64,000 bases of DNA from Streptomyces sp. GSL17-111 (GTDB lineage: Bacteria > Actinomycetota > Actinomycetes > Streptomycetales > Streptomycetaceae), in contig NZ_JBAJNS010000001.1 of the NCBI RefSeq assembly GCF_037911585.1, forward strand, positions 748,001-812,000, written 5' to 3'. A model generated the notes under the pieces. It saw nothing but the letters and a program-made list of their open reading frames with translations. It was not told the origin of the DNA and made no database searches. The first letter of the stretch is position 1; each line of letters opens with the position of its first letter. This document shows positions 1 to 12,500 of the stretch, one piece after another. The position numbers and the translations under genes were made by a program.

Positions 1-790
1 TGGCGCTCCCTGGGCGTCGAACCCGCAGCCGTCATCGGGCACTCCCAGGGCGAGATCGCCGCAGCCGTCGTCTCCGAAGCCCTCACCCTCAACGACGGCG
101 CCAAAATCGCAGCCCTACGCTCCCAAGCCCTCCGCACCCTCAGCGGCACCGGAGGCATGGCCTCCATACCCCTGAGCCCTGAGGACACCACGAACCTCAT
201 CGCCCCCTGGGCCTCCGAGCTGAGCATCGCCGCCCACAACGGACCCCACACCACCGTCATCGCCGGAAACACCGAGGCACTCGACCAACTCCTCACCCAC
301 TGCGAGAACAACGACATCCGGGCCCGACGCATCGACGTCGACTACGCCTCACACACCCACCACATCGAAACCCTCAAAACCCACCTCACCACCACCCTCA
401 CCGACATCACCCCCCAGCCGTCGAAGATCCCCTTCTACTCCACCGTCACCGGCACCACCCTCGACACCACCCAGCTCACCGCCGACTACTGGTACACCAA
501 CCTCCGCCAACCCGTCCTCCTCACCCACACCACCCAACACGCCCACCAAAACGGCCACACCGCCTACATCGAAATCAGCCCCCACCCCATCCTCACCCCC
601 GCACTGGAAACCACCCTCGAAACCACCAACACACCCGTCCTCATCACCGGCACCCTCCAACGCAACAAGAACGCCTGGCACCAACTCCTCACCAACGCCG
701 CCCACACCACCACCCACGGCATCCCCACCACAGCCCCAGAACCACGCCCCACCCACCACATCGACCTCCCCACCTACCCCTTCCAACGCA
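1..790 (+). repeat. AT cassette repeat, copy A (module 3)
   Basis: Direct repeat of the methylmalonyl AT coding sequence. It aligns without gaps to 24147-24936 and, with a two-codon difference, to 11587-12382; only scattered differences are seen. C/A-rich composition, with an abrupt change after the YPFQ codons. The copy continues upstream of the window. Confidence 0.85.
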
Positions 791-3700
791 CCCACTACTG
801 GCTGGACAGTGCGCCGGCGCCCGACGCGCTCGTGCGGTCGGCCGGGCTCTCCTCCGCCGAGCATCCGCTGCTCGCCGTAGCGACCACGCTGCCGGACGGG
901 GCCACCCTGCACACCGGCACCCTGGCCACGGGCACGCACCCCTGGCTCGCCGATCACGCGGTGTGGGACACGGTCCTGCTACCCGGCACCGGTCTGCTCG
1001 ACCTGACGCTGCACGCGGCGCACCACGCCGGAACCCCGTACGTCGAGGAGCTGACGCTGCACGCACCGCTGGTCCTCGGCGCCGACGCCGCCCGGACCGT
1101 GTACGTCCGTACGGAGCCGCCCGCCGACGACGGCAGCCGCACCCTCACCGTGCACAGCACGGCCGACCACCACACCTGGACGCTCCACGCGTCCGCCGTC
1201 CTCTCCCCCACCGTGCCGACGGACGGCGCGGCCGGCGCGGCGGACGCCACGGCGTCCGGTGCCTGGGCCGGAACGTGGCCCCCGGCCGGGGCCGAGCCGG
1301 TGAACGTGGAGGGACTCTACGAGCGGCTGGCCGAGGAGGGTCTGAGGTACGGTCCCGTCTTCCGCGGGCTGCGGCAGGTGTGGCGGCGCGGTGCGGAGTT
1401 GTTCGCCGAGGTGTGCCTGCCCCAGGAGTCGCACGCGGACGCCGAGCGGTTCCGCGTTCACCCCGCGCTGCTCGACGCGGCGCTGCACACGCACCTGGTG
1501 GACGGCGTCGACCGGGTCCGGCTGCCGTTCGCCTGGCGCGGGATCACCCTGCACGCGGTCGGGGCGACGGAGTTGCGGGTGCGTCTGGCTCCGGACGGGC
1601 CCGAGAGCCTGTCGTTGAGTGTGTCGGACGCCGGTGGGTCCCCGGTCGCGACCGTCTCGTCCCTGGCGGTACGCCCGGTCGAGCGGGAGCAGGTGTCGGC
1701 GGCGGCCCGTGGGGCCGTGGTGGCGGAGTCGCTGTACGAACCGGTGTGGCGGGAGGTGTCCGGGCCCACGGGCGGGGCACCTCGTCGAACGGCCGTCGTC
1801 CGGGCGGACGCGCTGCACGCCGACGGGGACCCGGACGTGGTCGCCACCGGGCTGCTCGACGCGGCGGCGGACGCGGTCGCGTCCCCCGAGGTGATCGTCG
1901 TCCCGTGCGGGTGGTCCGCGCATCCGTCGCGGGTGCCGGATCGCGTTGGCCTGGCGGTGGGGCGCGTGGTCGCCCTGCTGCGTGCCTGGGCGGCGGACGC
2001 TCGGTTCACGGACTCGCGGTTGGTGCTGCTGACGCGCGGGGCCGTGGCGGTGCGGGAGGGTGAGGAGGTCGCGGATCTGGCGGCGGCCGCGGTCTGGGGC
2101 GCAGTGCGCTCGGCGCAGGCCGAGTTCCCCGGCCGACTGCTGATCGTGGACGCCGACGGGAGTGCGGAGCAGGGGACGTCCGGGGATGCGGACGGCTCGG
2201 CGGATCTCCGCGCGGCCCTGGCCGCCGTCGCGGCGGACGGGGACGGCGGAGGGCAGTGCGCGGTGCGCGGGGGACGGCTGTTCGTGCCGCGACTTGCCCG
2301 GGTGCGTGCCACGCCGGGTGCCGCGAAGGCGGCCCCGTCGGATGCCGCGCCCTGGGACGCCGGGCGCACGGTGTTGATCACCGGCGGTACCGGGGTGCTG
2401 GGCGGGCTGGTGGCCCGGCACCTGGTGCGACGGCACGGGGTGCGGCACCTGCTGCTGCTCGGGCGGCGCGGCCCGGACGCCCCGGGTGCCGAGCGGCTCT
2501 GCGCGGAACTGCGGGAGCTGGGTGCCGAGGTCACCGTCGCGGCCTGTGACGTCTCCGACCGCGCGGCCCTGGCCGAGGTGCTGGGTGCCGTGCCTGCCGA
2601 CCGGCCGCTCGGCGCCGTCGTCCACGCGGCGGGGACGCTGGACGACGGCACGGTCGAGACCCTCACCGCCGACCGGGTGACCGCCGTCCTGGGGCCCAAG
2701 GTCGCGGGCGCGTGGCATCTCCACGAGCTCACCCGTGAGCTGGAGCTGACCCGTTTCGTCCTCTTCTCGGCGGCGGGCGGGATGCTCGGCAACGGGGGCC
2801 AGGCCAACTACGCGGCGGCCAACGCGTACCTGGACGCGCTGGCCCGCTTCCGTCGGGCCCAGGGGCTGCCTGGCCACGCCCTGGCCTGGGGTCTGTGGGC
2901 GGAGGCGAGCGAGCTGACGGGCCGTCTGGGCGCGGCCGGGTTGGCCCGGATGCGGCGGGCGGGTGTGCTGCCGCTGTCGAGCGACGACGGCCTGGACCTG
3001 TTGGACCGGGCGCTCGCGGAGGACCGTGCCGTGGTGGTGCCGATCCGGCTCGACCTGACGGCCGTGCGCGACGGTGAGGGGGTCGCGCCGTTGTTGCGGT
3101 ACCTGGCACCGGGAGGGGGTCTGCCGCGCGCGGCTGCTGCCGGGGCCGGGCAGCCGGTGGCGGACGACCGGCTCGCGCTCGCCGGTCTCACGCCGGGCGA
3201 ACGGGCCCACGCGTTGGAGGAGTTGGTGTGCCGCCAGGCGGCTACCGTTCTGGGGCACAGCTCGGCCGACGCCGTCCGTCCCACCCGTGGCTTCCTGGAG
3301 ACGGGGTTCGACTCGTTGCGGGCCGTGGAGTTGCGCAACCGGCTCGGGGCCGCGACCGGCCTGCGGCTGCCCGCCACGCTGATCTTCGACCATCCGACGC
3401 CGGGGGCACTCGCGGCGCACCTGGACGTGCGACTCCAGGAGGCGGGTGCGCAGGCCGGTGCGGAGGCCGGGGTCGACGGCGGGGTCGGTCCCGTTGCCGG
3501 TTCCGTCACCCCTGCGGCGCCCGAACTCGAGCTGCTGGAGAAGGCGCTGGTCGCCTCCGGGCTGCTGGGCGGCGCTGCGGCCGGCACGGCCGGGCCGGAA
3601 CGGGAGCGGGTCTCGGCGCGGCTGCGCGGGCTGCTGGAGCGGCTCGACGATGCGGGGCCGCACCGGGCGGGGTCCGCCGTGCCCGGCTCGGACGGGTCCG

Positions 3701-3825
3701 GGCCGACCGCCCAGGCCGACGCCCCGCACCCCGACCCGGCCGAGTCCGAGCCGGAGGACGCGTTCGAGGGAGCCTCCCTGGACGACATTCTCGACATCGT
3801 CGACGACGAGCTGCGCAGGCCCTGA
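1..3825 (+). CDS. pieA2: Modular type I PKS, piericidin module 3 (AT-DH-KR-ACP visible; 5' end outside window)
   Basis: The reading frame is open from base 1, so the gene starts upstream and its KS is not visible. Domains (numbering from base 1): AT with GHSQG (Ser15) and YASH, a methylmalonyl-CoA signature; DH from about residue 280 with [10 protein letters not shown] (Asp replaces the usual Gly of HxxxGxxxxP) and LLDAALH; KR with a GGTGVLG cofactor loop, LDD motif (B-type) and the catalytic Tyr in [11 protein letters not shown] with GFDSL near residue 1103; and an acidic helical C-terminal docking tail. A methylmalonyl module with KR and DH fits module 3 of piericidin A1, which sets the methyl-branched C7=C8 alkene. 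Next gene starts about 100 bases downstream. The AT is nearly identical at DNA level to those of modules 5 and 7. Symbol assigned by pathway architecture, from memory of the pie cluster. Confidence 0.88.
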   Translation, partial: WRSLGVEPAAVIGHSQGEIAAAVVSEALTLNDGAKIAALRSQALRTLSGTGGMASIPLSPEDTTNLIAPWASELSIAAHNGPHTTVIAGNTEALDQLLTHCENNDIRARRIDVDYASHTHHIETLKTHLTTTLTDITPQPSKIPFYSTVTGTTLDTTQLTADYWYTNLRQPVLLTHTTQHAHQNGHTAYIEISPHPILTPALETTLETTNTPVLITGTLQRNKNAWHQLLTNAAHTTTHGIPTTAPEPRPTHHIDLPTYPFQRTHYWLDSAPAPDALVRSAGLSSAEHPLLAVATTLPDGATLHTGTLATGTHPWLADHAVWDTVLLPGTGLLDLTLHAAHHAGTPYVEELTLHAPLVLGADAARTVYVRTEPPADDGSRTLTVHSTADHHTWTLHASAVLSPTVPTDGAAGAADATASGAWAGTWPPAGAEPVNVEGLYERLAEEGLRYGPVFRGLRQVWRRGAELFAEVCLPQESHADAERFRVHPALLDAALHTHLVDGVDRVRLPFAWRGITLHAVGATELRVRLAPDGPESLSLSVSDAGGSPVATVSSLAVRPVEREQVSAAARGAVVAESLYEPVWREVSGPTGGAPRRTAVVRADALHADGDPDVVATGLLDAAADAVASPEVIVVPCGWSAHPSRVPDRVGLAVGRVVALLRAWAADARFTDSRLVLLTRGAVAVREGEEVADLAAAAVWGAVRSAQAEFPGRLLIVDADGSAEQGTSGDADGSADLRAALAAVAADGDGGGQCAVRGGRLFVPRLARVRATPGAAKAAPSDAAPWDAGRTVLITGGTGVLGGLVARHLVRRHGVRHLLLLGRRGPDAPGAERLCAELRELGAEVTVAACDVSDRAALAEVLGAVPADRPLGAVVHAAGTLDDGTVETLTADRVTAVLGPKVAGAWHLHELTRELELTRFVLFSAAGGMLGNGGQANYAAANAYLDALARFRRAQGLPGHALAWGLWAEASELTGRLGAAGLARMRRAGVLPLSSDDGLDLLDRALAEDRAVVVPIRLDLTAVRDGEGVAPLLRYLAPGGGLPRAAAAGAGQPVADDRLALAGLTPGERAHALEELVCRQAATVLGHSSADAVRPTRGFLETGFDSLRAVELRNRLGAATGLRLPATLIFDHPTPGALAAHLDVRLQEAGAQAGAEAGVDGGVGPVAGSVTPAAPELELLEKALVASGLLGGAAAGTAGPERERVSARLRGLLERLDDAGPHRAGSAVPGSDGSGPTAQADAPHPDPAESEPEDAFEGASLDDILDIVDDELRRP

Positions 3826-3928
3826 CGTGCTCGGCGACGCCGCAGGCCCCACCACGCCCGGCACACGCACCGGGCGCACCGGGTCCCCACCCCACAGCCC
3901 CCCTCGTACGGAAGGTCAGCCCACCATC

Positions 3929-6900
3929 ATGACGAGCGATCCGACAGCTGGAGCCCCGGGCGCGGGCGGTACCGACGCGAAGGTCGTCGACGCGCTGAAG
4001 CGGCTGACCGTGGACCTGCGCCGGACCCGGCAACGGCTGCGTGCGGCCGAGGACGCCGCCCGCGAGCCCATCGCGATCGTCGGCATGGCCTGCCGCTACC
4101 CGGGCGGGGTCGGCTCGCCCGAGGAGCTGTGGCGTCTGGTCGAGGACGAACGCGACGTCATCGCGCCGCTGCCGGAGGACCGGGGCTGGGACGAGGAGTT
4201 GTACGACCCGGACCCGGCGCGGACGGGGAAGGTCTACGTCTCCGAGGGCGGCTTCCTGGCGGACCCGGCCGCGTTCGACGCGCCGTTCTTCGCCATGAGC
4301 GGCCGGGAGGCGCTGGCCACCGACCCGCAGCAGCGGCTGCTGCTGGAGACCTCCTGGGAGGCCGTCGAACGCGCGGGCATCGACCCGGTGACGCTGCGCG
4401 GCAGCCGGACCGGGGTCTTCGCGGGCGTGATCTACCAGGACTACGCCGCCCGACTGCGCAACGCGCCCGGGGAGTTCGAGGGGTACCTGGGCAACGGCAG
4501 TACGGGCAGCGTGGCCTCCGGCCGGGTCGCCTACGCGCTCGGGCTCGAAGGTCCCGCCGTCTCGCTGGACACGGCCTGCTCGTCCTCGCTGGTGGCGCTG
4601 CACCAGGCCGTGCAGGCCCTGCGGTCCGGCGACTGCACGATGGCGCTGGCCGGTGGGGTGACGGTGATGGCCTCGCCGCTGGCCCTGGTGGAGTTCAGCC
4701 GGCAGCGCGGGCTGGCCGCCGACGCGCGCTGCAAGGCGTTCGCCGCGGAGGCCGACGGCACGGCGCTCGGTGAGGGCGTCGGGATGCTGCTCCTGGAGCG
4801 GCTGTCCGACGCCCGGCGGCACGGGCGTCGGGTCCTCGCCGTCGTCCGGGGCAGCGCGGTCAACCAGGACGGCGCCAGCAGCGGGCTGACGGCGCCGAGC
4901 GGCGCGGCGCAGCGGCGCGTCATCGGTCAGGCGCTGGCGGCGGCCGGGCTCTCGGCGACGGACGTGGACGCGGTCGAGGCGCACGGCACCGGCACGGAGC
5001 TGGGTGACCCGATCGAGGCGCAGGCGCTCATCGACACCTACGGGCAGGGCCGCCCCGCCGAACGCCCGCTGTGGATCGGCTCGGTGAAGTCCAACATCGG
5101 CCACGCCCAGGCCGCCGCCGGAGTGGCGGGTGTGATCAAGATGGTGCAGGCCATGGCGCACGGGGTGCTCCCGCGCACGCTGCACGTGGAGGCGCCGAAC
5201 CCGCACGTGGAGTGGGACGCGGGCGCGGTGGACGTGCTCGTCGCCCGGCGGGCCTGGCCGGACACGGACCGGCCGCGTCGCGCCGGTGTCTCCTCCTTCG
5301 GCGTCAGCGGCACGAACGCGCACGTCGTCCTGGAGCAGCCCGCTCCGCCCCCGGAGGAGACGCGGGTGCCCGGGTCACGCGCCGGGGTCACCGTGCCCTG
5401 GGTGCTCGCGGGGCGAACACCGGAGGCGTTGCGCGCACAGGCCGCGCGCCTGGCGGAGCACCTGGCCGGGCGGCCGGGGACGGCACCGGACGCGGTGGGC
5501 GCGGCGTTGGCGTACGGCCGGTCGGTTTTCGAGCACCGGGCGGTGGTGCTCGGCACCGAGATGGACGAACTGCTGCCCGCACTGGACGCGTTGGCCGCCG
5601 GGCGGTCCGCCGCCGGGCTGGTGCACGGTTCGGTGGACGGGGAGGCGCGGCCGGTGCTGGTGCTCTCCGAGCAGGCGCTGGCGGCCGGTCTCGGCTGGGT
5701 CGGGCCGCTGGCCCGGGCGTTCCCGGTCTTCGCCCGGCGGCTCGCGGAGTGCGCCGAGGCGCTGGCCGCCGTGGAGGCGCTGCCTCCGCGCACGGCGGGC
5801 GTGGAGCGGAGCGAGGGCGTCGGGGCGCTGCCGGGCGGGGAGGACGAGCCCGTGACGCGGTGGGCGGTGCTGGTGGCGCTCGCCGGTCTGTGGGAGGCGC
5901 TGGGCGTGCGGGCGGCGGCGGTCGTCGGCGTGGCGGGGCGCCGGGAGGCAGGGCCCGATGGTGCCGGGAACGGTGCTGGCGGAGGGCTCGACGTCGCGGA
6001 GATCGCGGCCGCGTGCGTCGCGGGCGCGCTTTCGCTCAAGGAGGGGGCCCGCGCCGTCGCGCACGGCGGCGCGGCTCCCGACCCGTCGACCGCCCGGGTG
6101 CCGCTGCGTCGTGCCACGCTGGAGCCCGACGATCTGGAGCGGGTCGCGGCCGCGTTGGCGGAGCGCGGGCACGGGCTGTTCGTGGAGGTCGGGGTCGCGG
6201 GCGAGGTCGGCGCACGGCTCACGGAGGCGCTCGACGGCACCCCCGGCCGGCTCGTCCCCTCCCCCGTCACCGGCACCGGCACCGACGGGGGCGACGGCGG
6301 CGCGGACGCGCTGCTGAGGACGCTCGCCGAGCTGCACGTGAGCGCGGTGACGGTGCGGTGGAGGGCCGTCTTCCCGGAGCCCGGCTCCGACGGCCCCGCG
6401 CCGGTGGACCTGCCGACGTACCCCTTCCAGCGGCGGCGGTACTGGCTGGCGGACGGCCCGCCCCCGGTCGACGCGACGGCCGCCGGGCTGGTCCCCGCCG
6501 CGCACCCCCTGCTCGGCGCGGCCGTCGACCTCCCGGATGGCGACGGCGTGTTGTTCACCGGGAGGCTGTCGACGGCCGAGCACCCCTGGCTCGCGGACCA
6601 CACGGTCGGCGGCCGGATCGTGGTTCCGGGCACGGCGCTGGTGGAGCTGGCCCGCTGGGCGGGCGCGGCCACCGGGTGCGTCCGGGTGGCGGAACTGACC
6701 CTGCACGCCCCGGTGGAACTGACCGTCCCGGGCTCCGGCGCTCCGGCGGAACCGGGACGCCCCGCCGAGCGGGCCCTGCGACTGCACCTCGCCGCGCCCG
6801 GGCCGGACGGCCGGCGCCGCCTGGTCCTCTCGACCCGGCCCGGTGCGGGCCACGACTGGACCCGGCACGTGACCGGCACGGTGGAGCGCACCGACGCGGG

Positions 6901-9550
6901 CGGGGCGACGGCGGGGCCGGAGGGCCTGCGCGGCGGCCCCGACCTGGTGACCTGGCCTCCGCCGGGGGCCACGGCCGTTCCCGTCGAGGGGTTCCACTCG
7001 CACGCTGCCGCACAGGGCATCGCGTACGGGCCCTCCTTCCAGGGGCTGCGGCGGGTGTGGCGGCGGGACGCGGAGGTGTTCGCCGAGGTCACGCCGCCGG
7101 GCGGGCTCCAGTCGGAGGCGGGCCGGTACGGTCTGCACCCCGCGTTGCTGGACGCCGCACTCCAGGCGTGGCCGGTGGCGCATCCGCAGGCGTTGGCGGA
7201 GCGGTGGGTTCCGGCCGCCTGGCACGGCGTCACGGCCGGGCCGGCGGGCGCCGGGGCGCTGCGGGTCCGCCTCGCCCCGGCCGAGGGGCGGGCGCCGGAC
7301 TCCGGGCAGGCGGTCTCCGTGTGGGCCGCCGACGCGGCCGGAGTGCCGGTCCTGTCGGTGTCGTCGCTGCTGAGCCGACCTGCCGAGCCCGGCGCCGGGA
7401 CCCGTGCCGGTGCCGAGCCTGACGGGCTGCTCCGGCCACGGTGGACACGGTGCGCCGCGCCCGACGCGGCGCCGGAGGGCACGGCTGACGACGGCGGGCC
7501 GCTCGCCGTCATCGGCGGCGGGGACGTGCTGCCGTGGGCGGATGGCCCGCGCTACCCCGATCTGCCCGCGCTCGTCGCCGCCGTGGCCGACGGGACGCCC
7601 GCGCCGGAGGTGGTCCTGCTGCCCCTGGACCACGCGACGAAGCCGGGCGGCGCCCTCGGCGCGGACCCGCGCAAGGTTCCGGCCTCGGTGCGCGCGGCGG
7701 CGGCCGGGCTGCTGGACGTCCTGCGGGCCTGGCTCGCGGCGCCGGGCCTGACCGGGAGCAGGCTGGTGGCGGTCTGGACCGGGGTGCCGGGCGCGGACGG
7801 CCGTCCCGAGGAGGACGCGGCGGCCGCCGACGGCTCGCCCACCGGGCTGGTCACCGCCGCCCTGCGGGGGCTGGTCCGCAGCGCGCGGACCGAACACCCG
7901 CGCAGGTTCGGCCTGCTGGCCGTCCCGGCAGGACCGGCAGGACCGGCAGACTCAGCACCGGACCCCGGGGTGCTCGCGCAGGCGGTACGCGCGGTGCGGG
8001 AGGAGCCGGAGGTCGCGATCGGCGGGGACACGCTGTGGGTCCCCCGCCTGTCCACCGCGCCCCCCGCCCCGGGCAGCGACACCGGGGACCTGCGGGAGCC
8101 CGACCCGGAGGGGACCGTGCTCGTCACCGGGGGCACCGGTGCCCTGGGCGCGCAGGTGGCCCGGCGGCTGGCCACAGGGGGTGCCCGGCACCTGCTGCTG
8201 GTCAGCCGACGTGGCGAACAGGCACCGGGCGCCGCCGATCTGGCCCAGGAGCTGGCGGCGGCGGGGGCCCGCGTCACGGTGGCCGCCTGCGACGTCGGCG
8301 ACCGGTCGGCACTCGCCGCCGTCCTCGCGGCGGTTCCTCCGGCGCACCCGCTGACGGCCGTCGTGCACGCGGCGGGCGTGACGGACGACGCGACGCTCGG
8401 CAACCAGTCGGAGGGCCACCTCGCCACCGCGTTCGCACCGAAGGTCGACGCGGCCTGGCACCTGCACGAGCTGACGAAGGACACGGACCTGACGCAGTTC
8501 GTCCTGTTCTCCTCCGCGTCGGGCGCCTTCGGAGGCGCCGGTCAGGCCAACTACGCGGCGGCCAACGCCTTCCTCGACGCCCTCGCCCGTCTGCGGCACG
8601 CCCAGGGGCTCCCCGCCCTCTCCCTCGCCTGGGGTCCGTGGGACGAATCCAGCGCGCTCACGGCCGCGTTGGGGAGCGCCGACCGGGAACGGTTCGCGCG
8701 GTCCGGCATCCGCACCCTGGCCACCGAGGACGCCCTCGGCCTGTTCGACGCCGCCCGCGCGACGACCGGGGCGCCGGTCCTCGTCCCCCTGCGACTCGAC
8801 CCCGAGCGGCTGGGCGACGCCCGGGACGCCGAACGGCTCCCCGCCCTCCTGCGCGGCCCGGCGGCTGCGGACCCGCAGACGCCCTCGACCGAGCGACCGG
8901 GGCCCACGGCAGCCACACCGGAACCGCCGACGACCGACCCCCAGCCGGCGGAGGGCGAGCCACACGTCCGGCGGCTGAAGGCCATGGCGGAGCCGGAGCG
9001 ACGCCGCGCCCTGCTCGCTCTCGTCCTCTCCCACACCGCCGTGGTGCTCGGGGACGTGACCGCCCAGGAGATCAGCCCGCACCAGGGGCTCACGGACCTG
9101 GGCTTCGACTCCCTGTCCGGGCTCACGCTCCAGGAGCGGCTGTTCGAGGCCACCGGGGTCGAGCTTCCGAGCAGCCTGATCTACGACCACCCCAACGCCT
9201 CGGCCATCGCCGACCACCTCTGCGCGGAGCTGGCCGAGGCGGGACCGGCCGCGCCCGACCTGGCTCCCGCCCTGGCCGAACTGGACCGGGTGGAGACCTT
9301 CCTCGCCACCTTCGCCGACGAGGCCGACGCCGCCGCCCGGGAGACCGTCGCCCGGCGGCTGCGGGACCTCGTCTCCCGATGGCCCGGCGAGGCGCCCTCC
9401 CCCGCGCCCACCGGGCCCCGTACGGCCCCGGAGCCGGACGCGTCCGGGACCCCGGACCTCGCCGAGGCGTCCGACGACGAACTCCTCGCGGTCCTGAAGC
9501 AGATGCGCTCCGCCGACGGCGGGCCGTCAACGAGCCGGCAGCACGGATGA
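3929..9550 (+). CDS. pieA3: Modular type I PKS, piericidin module 4 (KS - degenerate AT - DH - KR - ACP)
   Basis: About 1873 residues. The ATG follows GGAAGG, and the product opens with a coiled-coil docking segment before a KS beginning near residue 46. KS: Cys217 in DTACSSS, His in EAHGTGT and SNIGH. The AT slot (about 575-828) is decayed: the PGQGSQ entrance motif reads [11 protein letters not shown], the GHSxG serine motif reads GVAGR, the YASH/HAFH segment is absent, and the region is about 77 residues shorter than the module 5 AT. DH is intact by motif ([15 protein letters not shown]). KR has GGTGALG, a TDD version of the LDD motif, and Tyr in [11 protein letters not shown] has GFDSL near 1726. 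Piericidin needs a malonyl unit here with KR and DH (C5=C6), so the ACP must be charged by an AT acting from elsewhere. The stop overlaps ATG 9547 of the next frame. Confidence 0.88.
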   Translation: MTSDPTAGAPGAGGTDAKVVDALKRLTVDLRRTRQRLRAAEDAAREPIAIVGMACRYPGGVGSPEELWRLVEDERDVIAPLPEDRGWDEELYDPDPARTGKVYVSEGGFLADPAAFDAPFFAMSGREALATDPQQRLLLETSWEAVERAGIDPVTLRGSRTGVFAGVIYQDYAARLRNAPGEFEGYLGNGSTGSVASGRVAYALGLEGPAVSLDTACSSSLVALHQAVQALRSGDCTMALAGGVTVMASPLALVEFSRQRGLAADARCKAFAAEADGTALGEGVGMLLLERLSDARRHGRRVLAVVRGSAVNQDGASSGLTAPSGAAQRRVIGQALAAAGLSATDVDAVEAHGTGTELGDPIEAQALIDTYGQGRPAERPLWIGSVKSNIGHAQAAAGVAGVIKMVQAMAHGVLPRTLHVEAPNPHVEWDAGAVDVLVARRAWPDTDRPRRAGVSSFGVSGTNAHVVLEQPAPPPEETRVPGSRAGVTVPWVLAGRTPEALRAQAARLAEHLAGRPGTAPDAVGAALAYGRSVFEHRAVVLGTEMDELLPALDALAAGRSAAGLVHGSVDGEARPVLVLSEQALAAGLGWVGPLARAFPVFARRLAECAEALAAVEALPPRTAGVERSEGVGALPGGEDEPVTRWAVLVALAGLWEALGVRAAAVVGVAGRREAGPDGAGNGAGGGLDVAEIAAACVAGALSLKEGARAVAHGGAAPDPSTARVPLRRATLEPDDLERVAAALAERGHGLFVEVGVAGEVGARLTEALDGTPGRLVPSPVTGTGTDGGDGGADALLRTLAELHVSAVTVRWRAVFPEPGSDGPAPVDLPTYPFQRRRYWLADGPPPVDATAAGLVPAAHPLLGAAVDLPDGDGVLFTGRLSTAEHPWLADHTVGGRIVVPGTALVELARWAGAATGCVRVAELTLHAPVELTVPGSGAPAEPGRPAERALRLHLAAPGPDGRRRLVLSTRPGAGHDWTRHVTGTVERTDAGGATAGPEGLRGGPDLVTWPPPGATAVPVEGFHSHAAAQGIAYGPSFQGLRRVWRRDAEVFAEVTPPGGLQSEAGRYGLHPALLDAALQAWPVAHPQALAERWVPAAWHGVTAGPAGAGALRVRLAPAEGRAPDSGQAVSVWAADAAGVPVLSVSSLLSRPAEPGAGTRAGAEPDGLLRPRWTRCAAPDAAPEGTADDGGPLAVIGGGDVLPWADGPRYPDLPALVAAVADGTPAPEVVLLPLDHATKPGGALGADPRKVPASVRAAAAGLLDVLRAWLAAPGLTGSRLVAVWTGVPGADGRPEEDAAAADGSPTGLVTAALRGLVRSARTEHPRRFGLLAVPAGPAGPADSAPDPGVLAQAVRAVREEPEVAIGGDTLWVPRLSTAPPAPGSDTGDLREPDPEGTVLVTGGTGALGAQVARRLATGGARHLLLVSRRGEQAPGAADLAQELAAAGARVTVAACDVGDRSALAAVLAAVPPAHPLTAVVHAAGVTDDATLGNQSEGHLATAFAPKVDAAWHLHELTKDTDLTQFVLFSSASGAFGGAGQANYAAANAFLDALARLRHAQGLPALSLAWGPWDESSALTAALGSADRERFARSGIRTLATEDALGLFDAARATTGAPVLVPLRLDPERLGDARDAERLPALLRGPAAADPQTPSTERPGPTAATPEPPTTDPQPAEGEPHVRRLKAMAEPERRRALLALVLSHTAVVLGDVTAQEISPHQGLTDLGFDSLSGLTLQERLFEATGVELPSSLIYDHPNASAIADHLCAELAEAGPAAPDLAPALAELDRVETFLATFADEADAAARETVARRLRDLVSRWPGEAPSPAPTGPRTAPEPDASGTPDLAEASDDELLAVLKQMRSADGGPSTSRQHG

Positions 9551-9564
9551 AGGAGCGGTTGCAC

Positions 9565-12500
9565 GTGTCGCATGAGTCATCGACCTCACCGTCCGGGGCG
9601 CACGGAGCCGCACCGGCCCCCGGGTCGCGGTCCGAGGACGCCGCGTCCTCCCAGCTCGACACCTTCCGCGAGCATCTGCGCTGGGCCACCACCGAGTTGG
9701 GCGAGGCCCGGCGCAGGGTGAGCGAGCTGGAGGAGGCCGACCGCGAGCCGATCGCGCTCGTCGGCATGGCCTGCCGACTCCCGGGCGGCGTCACCACACC
9801 CGAGGAGCTGTGGCGCCTGGTCCTTGAGGGACGCGACGCCATCGGGCCGCCTCCGGCCGAGCGGGGTTGGCCGGAGGAGGACCTCCACGACCCGAGCAGG
9901 CAGCGGCGCGGCACCTCGTACGTGTGGCAGGGCGGCTTCCTCGATCGGGCCGCCGACTTCGACCCGGCGTTCTTCGACATCAGCCCGCGCGAGGCGCTGG
10001 CCATGGACCCGCAGCAGCGGCTGCTCCTGGAGACCACCTGGGAGGCCGTCGAACGCGCCGGGATCGATCCGACCACGCTGCGCGGCCGCCAGGTCGGCGT
10101 GTTCGCCGGACTGATGTACCACGACCACGCCACCCGGCTCGGTGAGGTCGACGAGACCGTCGCGACCTTCCTCGGCAGCGGCAACGCGGGCAGCGTGGTC
10201 TCCGGACGGATCGCGTACGTGCTGGGCCTGGAGGGCCCGGCGGTCACCGTCGACACCGCCTGCTCGTCCTCCCTCGTCACGCTGCACCTGGCCGCCCAGG
10301 CGGTGCGGCGCGGCGAGTGCGAGATGGCGCTGGCGGGCGGCGTGACCGTGATGTCGACTCCGGACACCTTCGTCGACTTCAGCCGGGTGGACGGGCTGGC
10401 GCCCGACGGCCGCGTCAAGTCGTTCGCCGCCGCCGCCGACGGGACGGCCTGGGGCGAGGGCGTGGGCATGGTGCTGGTCGAGCGGCTGTCGGAGGCCCGT
10501 CGGCTCGGACACCCGGTGCTGGCGGTGCTCCGCGGCTCGGCCGTCAACCAGGACGGCGCCACCAGCAGCCTGTCCGCGCCGAACGGTCCCGCGCAGCAGC
10601 GCGTCATCCGGGCCGCGCTCGACGCGGCGGGGCTGTCGGCCGACCTGGTGGACGCGGTGGAGGCGCACGGGACCGGTACGACGCTCGGAGACCCGATCGA
10701 GGCCCAGGCGCTCCTGGCCACCTACGGCCAGAACCGCCCCGCCGAACGCCCGGTGTGGCTCGGCTCGCTCAAGTCCAACATCGGTCACACCCAGGCCGCC
10801 GCCGGCGTCGCGGGCGTCATGAAGATGGTCCTCGCCCTGCAGCACGGCGTCCTGCCCTCCACCCTCCACGTCGACGAACCCACCCCCCACGTCGACTGGA
10901 CCACCGGAGCCGTCCGCCTCCTCACCCAGGACCAGCCCTGGCCCGACACCGGCCGCCCCCGCCGCGCCGCCGTCTCCTCCTTCGGCATCAGCGGAACCAA
11001 CGCCCACCTCATCCTCGAACAGGCCCCGGAAGCCACGCCGCACCCCGAGCGCTCCGGACACCCTGCCGCCGGGGAGGCGGGCAGCGCGTCGTCAACGGGA
11101 GGCGTGACGGCCTGGCCCGTATCCGCCCGCACTCCGGAGGCCCTGCGTGCCCAGGCGGCGCGCGTGCGGGAAGCCGTCGCCGAGCATCCCCACTGGACAC
11201 CCGACGAGGTCGGCCACGCCCTGGCGACGACCCGCACCTGGTTCGAGCAACGCGCGGTCGTCCTCGGCAGCGACCGCGACGAACTCCTGGGCGGCCTCGA
11301 CGCCCTCGCAGCAGGCGAAGAGGCCCCCGGTGTGGTGACCGGCTCAGGCCGCTGCGCCGACCCGGTCTTCGTCTTCCCCGGCCAGGGCTCCCAGTGGACC
11401 GGCATGGCCCACGACCTCCTGGCCACCTCCGCCGTCTTCCGAGAGTCGATCGCCGCCTGCGAAGAGGCCCTGGCGCCCCATGTGGACTGGTCCCTGACCG
11501 AGGTCCTGCGCCGTGATGAACCCATCACCCGCGTCGACGTCATCCAACCCGTCCTGTTCGCCGTCATGGTGTCCCTCGCCGCCATGTGGCGCTCCCTGGG
11601 CATCGAACCCGCAGCCGTCATCGGGCACTCCCAGGGCGAGATCGCCGCAGCCGTCGTCGCCGAAGCCCTCACCCTCAACGACGGCGCCAAAATCGCCGCC
11701 CTGCGCTCCCAAGCCCTCCGCACCCTCAGCGGCACCGGAGGCATGGCCTCCATACCCCTGAGCCCTGAGGACACCACGGACCTCATCGCCCCCTGGGCCA
11801 CCGACCTCAGCATCGCCGCCCACAACGGACCCCACACCACCGTCATCGCCGGAAAAACCGAGGCACTCGACCAACTCCTCACCCACTGCGAGGAAAAGCA
11901 AATCCGAGCGCGGCGGATCGACGTCGACTACGCCTCACACACCCACCACATCGAAACCCTCAAAACCCACCTCGCGACATCACTCACCGACATCACCCCC
12001 CAGCCCTCAAAGATCCCCTTCTACTCCACCGTCACCGGCACCACCCTCGACACCACCCAGCTCACCGGCGACTACTGGTACACCAACCTCCGCCAACCCG
12101 TCCTCCTCACCCAAACCACCCAACACGCCCACACCCAAGGCCACACCGCCTACATCGAAATCAGCCCCCACCCCATCCTCACCCCCGCCCTCGAAACCAC
12201 CCTCGAAACCACCAACACACCCCTCCTCATCACCGGCACCCTCCACCGCAACAAGAACGCCTGGCACCAACTCCTCACCAACGCCGCCCACACCACCACC
12301 CACGGCATCCCCACACACTGGAACCACACCACCAACCAGACCAACCACCACCTCAACCTCCCCACCTACCCCTTCCAACACCAGAGCTACTGGCTCACCG
12401 CCACAAGGTCGGCCGGTGAGGTGGCGGCCGTCGGGCTGGACGCCGCCGGGCATCCGCTGCTGGGCGCGGCCGTGCCGCTCGCGGAGGGCGACGGACTGGT

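Noticed and set aside
979..3879. Very long minus-strand frame opposite the first PKS gene (and similar ones at 16422-21194, 24495-28334, 12007-16425)
   Set aside because: Antisense shadows of high-GC PKS coding sequence; products are Arg/Gly/Pro-rich with no domains, while the plus strand encodes intact PKS motifs.
3446..3928. Upstream extension of the pieA3 frame into pieA2
   Set aside because: Overlaps pieA2 out of frame and is Arg/Pro-rich; ATG 3929 with GGAAGG upstream precedes a normal docking helix.
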